Assembly (NCBI RefSeq): GCF_000336635.1
Contig: NZ_AOLY01000037.1
Span: 315,199 to 379,198 of the forward strand
Source of the DNA: Haloarcula japonica DSM 6131
GTDB lineage: Archaea > Halobacteriota > Halobacteria > Halobacteriales > Haloarculaceae
DNA: 64,000 nucleotides
Direction: 5' to 3'
Shown here: piece after piece, positions 58,505 through 64,000 of the stretch
How positions within the stretch are numbered: position 1 is the stretch's first letter
Layout: the number at the start of each line of letters is the position of its first letter
Notes under the pieces: model-generated
What the model saw: only the letters and a program-made list of their open reading frames with translations
Database searches by the model: none
Told to the model about the DNA's origin: nothing
Position numbers and translations under genes: made by a program

Positions 58505-60031
58505 ATGTCTAGTGACAGTAAAGAGCAGAGCACCACAGAGCGGAAGTCAGCGATAAAGAAGCGGCACGAACAGGCGGCAAACGAGGTACTGCCGGATCGG
58601 CGGGAACTGTACATCGGTGGGGAATGGGTCCGGAGCAGCGCCGGGGAGACATTCGAAACGATAGACCCGACAACCGGTGAAACACTTGCGGAGGTGCAGG
58701 CCGGCACCGCGGAGGACATTGACAGTGCGGTTGCGGCCGCGTGGGATGCCTACGACGAGACGTATAGCGATATGTCTACAGGCCAACGTCAGGCGATGCT
58801 TGACGGTATCGCAGACGCCATTGCGGAGCGAAGCGAGGAGTTCGCAAAGCTCGAAAGTTTAGATAACGGGAAGCCGATTACCGAGGCGCGGATCGATATC
58901 GACCTCGTTATCGACCACTTCCGGTATTTCGCAGGCCTCGCTCGGTCGGGCGAGGGACGGACCATCGAGACTGACGACAGCCGGCACGTTCAGACACTCC
59001 GGGAGCCGTACGGGGTTGTTGGACAGATAATCCCGTGGAACTTCCCGCTGCTGATGGCGGCCTGGAAGCTCGCCCCGGCGCTGTCGGCTGGGAACACTGT
59101 CGTACTGAAGCCTGCCGAGGAGACGCCGCTGAGCGTTCTCAAACTGATGGAGATTACAGAGGACGTCATTCCCGACGGCGTCGTCAACGTCGTCACCGGG
59201 TTCGGCCCGGAAGCGGGGGAACCACTCTCGAAACACCCTGATATCCGGAAGCTAGCGTTCACCGGGTCGACAGAGATCGGGAGCAAGGTGATGCAAAGCG
59301 CCGCCGAACACATCACCGACGTGACGCTGGAACTGGGTGGAAAGAGTCCGCTCGTCGTGTTCCCCGACGCAGATCTGGAACAGGCCGTCGAGACCACGAT
59401 TACGTCTATCTTCTTCAACACCGGCGAGTGCTGTTGTGCCGGGTCACGGTTGTTCGTCCATGAAGACATCAAAGACGAATTCTTGGATGAGCTTGCGGCT
59501 GCAGCCGAAGATCTGACTGTGGACGACCCACTACTGGAATCGACGGACCTCGGCCCGAAAGTAACCGCGGAGCAGGTGGAGCGGACACTGGGCTACATCG
59601 AGGAGGCAGAACAGGAAGGTGCGGCCTTCGTCACCGGGGGGAGCCAGCCGGACGACGAGGCCCTCTCGGATGGGTGCTTCGTCGCGCCGACGCTCATCGA
59701 CGAGATTGACCACGACAGCAAAGCGGTCCAAGAGGAGATCTTCGGCCCGGTTCAGGAAGTGTTCAGCTGGAGCGACTACGACGAGATGATACGGCTGGCC
59801 AACGATGTCGACTACGGTCTCGCAGCAGGAATCCTCACAGAAGACCTCTCGAAGGCGCACCAGTGTGCAAAAGACATCGAAGCGGGGAACATCTGGGTCA
59901 ACACCTACAACGACTTCCCGGCAGGCCAGCCGTTCGGCGGATACAAGCAGTCGGGAATCGGTCGAGAGATCGGACAGGAGACAGTCGACCACTACACACA
60001 GACGAAGACGGTGAATATCTCACTCGATTGA
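58505..60031 (+). CDS. NAD(P)-dependent aldehyde dehydrogenase
   Basis: A 508-residue ALDH-superfamily enzyme. Motifs: WNFPLLMAAWKLAPALSAGNTVVLKPAEETPLS near 176 (NAD loop, Lys), FTGSTEIGSKVMQ near 255, catalytic Glu in LELGGKSPLVVFPDADLEQ near 277, and nucleophile Cys in NTGECCCAGSRLFV near 309 (three Cys). The C-terminal EIFGPVQEV near 420 and GGYKQSGIGREIGQETVDHYTQTKTV are typical. The N-terminus has an extra 30 residues rich in charged residues. The specific aldehyde is not decided; betaine aldehyde-type or retinal-type are candidates. Confidence 0.94.
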   Translation: MSSDSKEQSTTERKSAIKKRHEQAANEVLPDRRELYIGGEWVRSSAGETFETIDPTTGETLAEVQAGTAEDIDSAVAAAWDAYDETYSDMSTGQRQAMLDGIADAIAERSEEFAKLESLDNGKPITEARIDIDLVIDHFRYFAGLARSGEGRTIETDDSRHVQTLREPYGVVGQIIPWNFPLLMAAWKLAPALSAGNTVVLKPAEETPLSVLKLMEITEDVIPDGVVNVVTGFGPEAGEPLSKHPDIRKLAFTGSTEIGSKVMQSAAEHITDVTLELGGKSPLVVFPDADLEQAVETTITSIFFNTGECCCAGSRLFVHEDIKDEFLDELAAAAEDLTVDDPLLESTDLGPKVTAEQVERTLGYIEEAEQEGAAFVTGGSQPDDEALSDGCFVAPTLIDEIDHDSKAVQEEIFGPVQEVFSWSDYDEMIRLANDVDYGLAAGILTEDLSKAHQCAKDIEAGNIWVNTYNDFPAGQPFGGYKQSGIGREIGQETVDHYTQTKTVNISLD

Positions 60032-60032
60032 T

Positions 60033-60404
60033 GTGACGGTCCCGTTCCCGCAAGTCCCGCCCGGACAGATCGAAGCCGCTAACGTGTCCATCGCCCCTGA
60101 CGGGACGAAATACGTCGTCCCATCGGGGATGCACGAGCGGCTGTACCGAGCGGTGGTGCCCGACGCCGGTGACGGGGCACGGGACCCCAAAACCGAATTG
60201 GCGCTGGCCGGATGGGTGTCACTGCACACGGACGGGCTGACCAGGCGTGTGTACATCGATGCCCCGGATGACTTCACCGAGATGGCCATCGTACAGCGGT
60301 TCGCCCGGTCACACGACGCTGAATCGATTGTCATGGCATGCCACCCCAGCGGCGACGTGACCCGCTGGCAGTCGCCAGGCACTGTCTCCGTTACCGAACA
60401 GTGA
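60033..60404 (+). CDS. uncharacterised 123-residue protein, GTG start
   Basis: It begins with GTG 60033, one base after the ALDH stop, so it is co-transcribed. The sequence TVPFPQVPPGQIEAANVSIAPDGTKYVVPSGMHERLYRAVVPDAGDGARDPKTELALAGWVSLHTDGLTRRVYIDAPDDFTEMAIVQRFARSHD has no recognised motif or membrane segment. It is a soluble protein, likely of alpha/beta type. Whether it modifies, binds or regulates the dehydrogenase cannot be told. Confidence 0.68.
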   Translation: MTVPFPQVPPGQIEAANVSIAPDGTKYVVPSGMHERLYRAVVPDAGDGARDPKTELALAGWVSLHTDGLTRRVYIDAPDDFTEMAIVQRFARSHDAESIVMACHPSGDVTRWQSPGTVSVTEQ

Positions 60405-60523
60405 ACTCGGCAGTCAGCAGCCTGTCGCTCAGGGTCGGCACGCCACCCTGCGTAGTACAATCAGGGATGCCGGCTCGCGGCTGGCAACAACGTTATTTTC
60501 ACTCCGGCTGCCGACCTGTGGCT

Positions 60524-61003
60524 ATGGATGAGCAAATCGATCCCGACGAGCTGCTCGCTGCTGTCGGTTTTGATGCGGACGAAAGCGTGCTAACGCGCCG
60601 TCAAGCGGAGGTGCTTGCGCTCCGCGAAAACGATGTCCGCCAGAGCGATATCGGGGACTTACTCGGTACGTCACGCGCGAATATTTCAAGTATAGAACGT
60701 AATGCGAGAGAAAACGTCGAAAAGGCACGCCAGACAGTCGCCTTCGCGAACACCCTCACAGCACCCGTTCGTGTTGACATCGAGGCCGGGACCGATATCT
60801 ACGATATTCCACAGACGGTGTATGCCGCCTGTGACGAAGCCGGTGTGGAGGTCAATTACGGTTCCTCGAATCTGTTACAACTCATCGATGACTCCGTCGA
60901 TGGTGCGATTCAGCAGGACACGGTACAGGTGCCACTTCGCATTGATGTGACAAACGACGGTGTCGTACACGTTCGAGAACGGTCGGCAGAACGCAGGGGG
61001 TGA
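60524..61003 (+). CDS. tfx: Tfx-family DNA-binding protein
   Basis: A 160-residue regulator. The HTH is LTRRQAEVLALRENDVRQSDIGDLLGTSRANISSIERNARENVEKARQTVAFANTLTAPVRVDIEAGTDIYDIPQTVY, matching Tfx, an archaeal LuxR-like HTH known to bind near the fmd promoter in Methanothermobacter. The C-terminal part with CDEAGVEVNYGSSNLLQLIDDSVDG is the family's typical second half. ATG 60524 is chosen over 60338, as the upstream extension is arginine-rich and not conserved. TATA-like GTTATTTT (60491-60498) is 26-33 bases upstream. The target is unknown; lysA is next. Confidence 0.9.
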   Translation: MDEQIDPDELLAAVGFDADESVLTRRQAEVLALRENDVRQSDIGDLLGTSRANISSIERNARENVEKARQTVAFANTLTAPVRVDIEAGTDIYDIPQTVYAACDEAGVEVNYGSSNLLQLIDDSVDGAIQQDTVQVPLRIDVTNDGVVHVRERSAERRG

Positions 61004-61204
61004 CTAGGAACAACTTCAATAGCAGTACTACTGACTCGGATCGACAGGCACGGCTCACACACCAGTGTATCCGCGCTGATGCGGTTGTTTCGTGCAGCAC
61101 CCTCCACAGCCGACCGTCGCACGATAGCAGAGATGGCAAGCGGTTGGGGTGCTGTGTGCATCGAAACGGAACCCTTGTTAGCCGCCGACACCGTGGTTTC
61201 CCCA

Positions 61205-62440
61205 ATGAGCCACGACTCGCCGCCGGTCCGCCGCCTCGCGGACTGGGACCACGAGCGTCTGCAGGCGGTGGCTGCCGAACACGGCACGCCGCTGTACGTC
61301 GTCGACCTCGACCGCGTCGCCGAGAACTACGAGCGGTTCGCCACGGCGTTTCCCGACGCCCACGTCATGTACGCTGCGAAGGCCCACACCGGGCAGGCCG
61401 TCCTCTCGAAACTGCTTGAAACGGGCGCTGACATCGAGTGTGCCGCCTGGGGGGAACTCCAGCGGGCTATCGACGCCGGCGCGGACCCCAACACGCTCCA
61501 GTACACGGCCGTCAATCCGCCGGACCGGGACCTCGACTACGCCGTCGACCTGGCCGAGGACCATCCCGGGCTGACGATCACGGCCGGCGCGCGGGACACC
61601 TTCGACCGCCTCGAAGAGCGGGGCTACGACGGCCGGGTCGCCATCCGCATCAACCCCGGCATCGGAACGGGCCACCACGAGAAAGTCGCGACGGGGAAAG
61701 ACGCCAAGTTCGGCATCCCCTACGACGAGGTGCCCGAAGTCGCGGCCGACGTACGCGAGCGCTTCGACCTCGTCGGTTTGCACGCCCACGCCGGCAGCGG
61801 CGTCCTCCACGACGACCTAGATGATCACTGCCGGGCCATCGCCAAGGTCGCAGACATGGGCCGGGAGGTCATCGCCGACGGCGCGGCCCTGGACTTTGTC
61901 GACTTCGGCGGCGGCTTCGGCGTCCCGTACCGCGAGTCCGTCGAGCCACTGGACATGGAAATCGTCGGTGAGAAGGTCCGCGACGCCGTCGGAGACCTCG
62001 ACGCGCAGGTCAAACTCGAACCCGGCCGCTACGTCGTCGCTGACGCCGAATGCATCCTCACGGAGGTCAACACGGTCAAGGAGACGCCGGCGGTGACCGT
62101 CATCGGCGTCGACGCCTCGCTGGCGACGCTCATCCGGCCGGCGATGTTCGGCTCCTACCACCCGATCCGGAACGTCACCGCGCCGGAACGGGCGGCCGAA
62201 CCGGTGTCGGTCGGCGGCCCCTGCTGTACGAGCGCAGACGTGTTCTGTACCGACCGGCCCATTGCTCGACCCGAACGGACCGACCTGCTCGCTATCGGCA
62301 ACGCTGGCGCGTACGGCTACGAACTGGCGAACCAGTTCCACTCCCAGCCACGGCCGGCAGAGGTCGCCTTCGAGGACGGCGAGGTCCGAGTCGTCCGCGA
62401 GCGCGAGACGCTGGCGGACGTGACCCGCATGGAACGGTAA
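61205..62440 (+). CDS. lysA: diaminopimelate decarboxylase
   Basis: A 411-residue PLP enzyme for the last lysine step, meso-diaminopimelate to lysine. The PLP Lys is in HVMYAAKAHTGQAV near residue 58; other landmarks are GLHAHAGSGVL near 190, DFGGGFGVPYRE near 235 (phosphate loop), LEPGRYVVADAE near 275 and GGPCCTSADVFC near 337 with the catalytic Cys. ATG 61205 starts the usual MSHDSPPVRRL; the longer open frame is not family-like. The stop overlaps dapE by one base. Confidence 0.96.
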   Translation: MSHDSPPVRRLADWDHERLQAVAAEHGTPLYVVDLDRVAENYERFATAFPDAHVMYAAKAHTGQAVLSKLLETGADIECAAWGELQRAIDAGADPNTLQYTAVNPPDRDLDYAVDLAEDHPGLTITAGARDTFDRLEERGYDGRVAIRINPGIGTGHHEKVATGKDAKFGIPYDEVPEVAADVRERFDLVGLHAHAGSGVLHDDLDDHCRAIAKVADMGREVIADGAALDFVDFGGGFGVPYRESVEPLDMEIVGEKVRDAVGDLDAQVKLEPGRYVVADAECILTEVNTVKETPAVTVIGVDASLATLIRPAMFGSYHPIRNVTAPERAAEPVSVGGPCCTSADVFCTDRPIARPERTDLLAIGNAGAYGYELANQFHSQPRPAEVAFEDGEVRVVRERETLADVTRMER

Positions 62441-63567
62441 TGGCGTTCGACATTCCCTCGTTCCACCAGCGGGCCGTCGAAACGCCGTCACACGAGCGCG
62501 TCGACGAGATGCGCTCGCTGCTGGTCGACACGCTCGAAGACGCCGGTGAGTACCCGGAGATAGACGATCTCGGAAACGTCGTCGCCTCGCGGGGCGACCC
62601 CGACGGGACGCACATTCTCCTCAACACCCACATCGACACCGTGCCGCCGCATCTCCCGTATGAACGGCGGCGGGAGCCGCCGGGGCCGGACAAGACTGTC
62701 GACGGCACTGGCGGCGACGGGGACGGCGATATCGTCTGTGGCCGCGGGGCCTGTGATGCGAAAGGGCCGCTTGCAGCCCTCCTCGATGCGTTCCTCACTG
62801 TGACACCTGAGGACGGCTGCGTCACGCTGGCGATTTCCACTGATGAGGAGACGACACAGACTGGCGGTGCACACCTCGCTGACACTATCGACGCTGACGG
62901 CTACATCGTCGGCGAGCCGACTGGCCTTGACGTGTGTACGGCCGCTCGCGGCCAGTTCGAGGGGACCGTCACCATCCACGGCGAGAGTGCCCATGCCGCT
63001 GACCCCGGCAGCGGCCACAACGCGATTCGGGCCGCCGCGCCGATACTGCAGGCGATGGAAAGCTACGACGAGAAGAAAGGACCAGGCGAACACGAAACGC
63101 TTGGCCACCCTATTCTCACCCCGTCGATGGTTGAGGGCGGCGAGGCGACCAATCAGGTCCCGGCGGAGTGCGCCATTACGTTCGACCGACGGAGCGTCCC
63201 GCCGGAGACCAGCGAGTCCTTCTGTGCGGACCTGCAGGCCCACCTCGAACAGTGGCTCCCGGAGTCGATGGGGCTTACCGTCGAGCTCATCCGCCCGGAC
63301 ACGCCGTTCCCCGAGGCGTTTGCGACCGATACCGACGCGGACTTGGTCCGCACACTGCAGGAAGCCAGCGGCGGCGGGGTCCGACAGTTCGGAGCCGCGA
63401 CGGAAGCCTCGTATTTCGCGAGCAACGGACCAACTGTGGTGTTTGGCCCTGGCGATCTGAGCGACGAACTGGGTGCTGTCGCCCACTCGAAACGCGAGTA
63501 CGTCCGCCTCTCCGAAGTGCGAACCGCGGCACGAGCCGTGCGGGAGACGGTCGAGCGACTGGTCTGA
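62440..63567 (+). CDS. dapE: succinyl-diaminopimelate desuccinylase (DapE/ArgE family)
   Basis: A 375-residue M20 metallopeptidase, completing the succinylase branch. Metal sites: HID of NTHIDTVPPHLP near residue 65, Asp in GRGACDAKGPLAALL near 105, Glu pair in STDEETTQTGG near 140, Glu in GEPTGLDV near 160, and a C-terminal His in GAVAHSKREYV near 350. It starts at A62440 of the lysA TAA, an ATG overlap of one base. ArgE-like function is a possible alternative, as this family is mixed. The order lysA-dapE has no dapF between. Confidence 0.9.
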   Translation: MAFDIPSFHQRAVETPSHERVDEMRSLLVDTLEDAGEYPEIDDLGNVVASRGDPDGTHILLNTHIDTVPPHLPYERRREPPGPDKTVDGTGGDGDGDIVCGRGACDAKGPLAALLDAFLTVTPEDGCVTLAISTDEETTQTGGAHLADTIDADGYIVGEPTGLDVCTAARGQFEGTVTIHGESAHAADPGSGHNAIRAAAPILQAMESYDEKKGPGEHETLGHPILTPSMVEGGEATNQVPAECAITFDRRSVPPETSESFCADLQAHLEQWLPESMGLTVELIRPDTPFPEAFATDTDADLVRTLQEASGGGVRQFGAATEASYFASNGPTVVFGPGDLSDELGAVAHSKREYVRLSEVRTAARAVRETVERLV

Positions 63568-63591
63568 GTGGCGGCCTCCTGACGGATCAGC

Positions 63592-64000
63592 CTACGCCGA
63601 CCGCCGTTGGACGAGATCGGAGAGCGCCGTCGTCGCGTCTTCGTCTGTCACGCTGTCGAACTCCTCGTAGTAGTCCGAGGTAGCCTGGAACGCTGCCGGT
63701 TTCAGCGGGACGACTACGTCGTCGGTCCACCGCTGTACTTCCTCAAGCACGTCCGGCGGCGCGACGGGGGCGGCGGCGATGACCTCATTGGCACCGGCCT
63801 TTCGCAGGCGCTGAGTGGCGACTCGCATGGCCGCACCCGTCGGAATCCCGTCATCGACCAGCAGGACCCGCTTGCCGGCCACGTCGAGCGGCCCCCACGT
63901 CTCGCCGTAGTCGACCGCTCGCGACTCGACAGTGTCGCTCGCGTGCGTCTTCGCCTCTTGAATGTACTCCCAGTTCACGTCCAGAAACCGCATCATCGGG
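63592..64000 (-). CDS. phosphoribosyltransferase-fold protein, 5' part beyond window
   Basis: At least 134 residues of a type I PRTase domain are present, with the PRPP-binding motif RVLLVDDGIPTGAAMRVATQRLRKAG near the middle and the C-terminal block VIAAAPVAPPDVLEEVQRWTDDVVVPLKPAAFQATSDYYEEFDSVTDEDA. The ATG near 63996 is not secure as start, since the family normally has about 80 more residues and the frame is open at the window edge. Members often act on purine or unknown bases. Confidence 0.85.
   Translation of the reverse strand, partial: PMMRFLDVNWEYIQEAKTHASDTVESRAVDYGETWGPLDVAGKRVLLVDDGIPTGAAMRVATQRLRKAGANEVIAAAPVAPPDVLEEVQRWTDDVVVPLKPAAFQATSDYYEEFDSVTDEDATTALSDLVQRRSA

Noticed and set aside
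61095-61154. Long-range pairing CAGCACCC with GGGTGCTG upstream of lysA
   Set aside because: Only 8 bases pair over a 44-base loop, and in GC-rich DNA this is weak; no known leader RNA form fits.
62488-63486. 332-codon minus-strand frame opposite dapE
   Set aside because: dapE metal-site motifs are intact on the plus strand; the reverse frame is not protein-like.
1-64000. CRISPR arrays, transposases, integrases, rRNA and tRNA genes
   Set aside because: No regularly spaced identical repeats, DDE or tyrosine-recombinase signatures, or RNA-gene signals were found when reading both strands.

Overview
The window looks like a stretch of a haloarchaeal chromosome, most like Haloarcula or a close relative. 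The evidence is the high GC content, the very acidic proteins, gene-dense mixed strands, archaeal information-processing genes (L21e, Rpb4/RpoF, EF-1 beta, NAC, TFS, KsgA with an Mtq2-like methyltransferase), Tat/lipobox lipoproteins, many haloarchaea-only small proteins, and TATA boxes about 25-30 bases before start codons, which suggests leaderless transcripts. The genus is an inference. I found no rRNA, tRNA, CRISPR array, transposase or integrase.

Layout. 0-8 kb: dodecin, an A-type Fe-S carrier, hisD, an archaeal YchF GTPase, a Gfo/Idh/MocA oxidoreductase, a CBS protein, an AIM24-like protein and a sugar isomerase. 8-13 kb: a 3-hydroxyacyl-CoA dehydrogenase, a membrane protein, then a conserved translation/transcription block (zinc-ribbon protein, EF-1 beta, L21e, Rpb4, DUF655, KsgA, Mtq2-like). 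13-15 kb: two tandem MetE-like genes, only the second with the zinc ligands. 15-23 kb: an HTH protein, a MacB-like ABC exporter with a secreted partner, a PfkB kinase, an aminoglycoside-phosphotransferase-like kinase and an orphan histidine kinase. 23-27.5 kb: two pterin/folate genes (dihydropteroate synthase and MptE) around a HAD hydrolase, an SMR transporter and an F420-type oxidoreductase. 27.8-31.5 kb: trehalose-6-phosphate synthase, a lipoprotein and a bactofilin-like protein.

31.5-43.6 kb is the most accessory-looking part. It holds a probable D-glutamate utilisation pair (dgcN-dgcA) divergent from a Bat-type HTH regulator; an IclR regulator divergent from an NhaC-family transporter, a small TRAM-like protein and an ornithine-cyclodeaminase-family enzyme; a nucleoside hydrolase; an M24 protein lacking metal ligands; a GH13 glucosidase; and a creatininase-family amidohydrolase. 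43.6-54 kb is mostly small haloarchaeal proteins, TFS, TrmI, NAC, an AEC transporter, a PUA protein, a NYN protein and a pentapeptide-repeat channel-like protein. 54-63.6 kb carries a lysine (diaminopimelate) pathway, dapA-dapB-dapD and lysA-dapE, interrupted by a hairpin-rich repeat zone, a membrane protein, an aldehyde dehydrogenase operon and a Tfx-type regulator. dapF and the aminotransferase are not in the window. A 5'-truncated phosphoribosyltransferase ends it.

The strongest new signals are: an almost identical 16-base palindrome (TACAAC-SGGT-GTTGTA) in front of two sugar genes 33 kb apart; a zinc-less MetE paralogue next to the zinc-containing one; a metal-less creatinase-type M24 protein near a creatininase-family gene; the interrupted lysine cluster without dapF; a pentapeptide-repeat channel with a degenerate pore; and several short genes (54, 54 and 43 residues) that are easy to miss.
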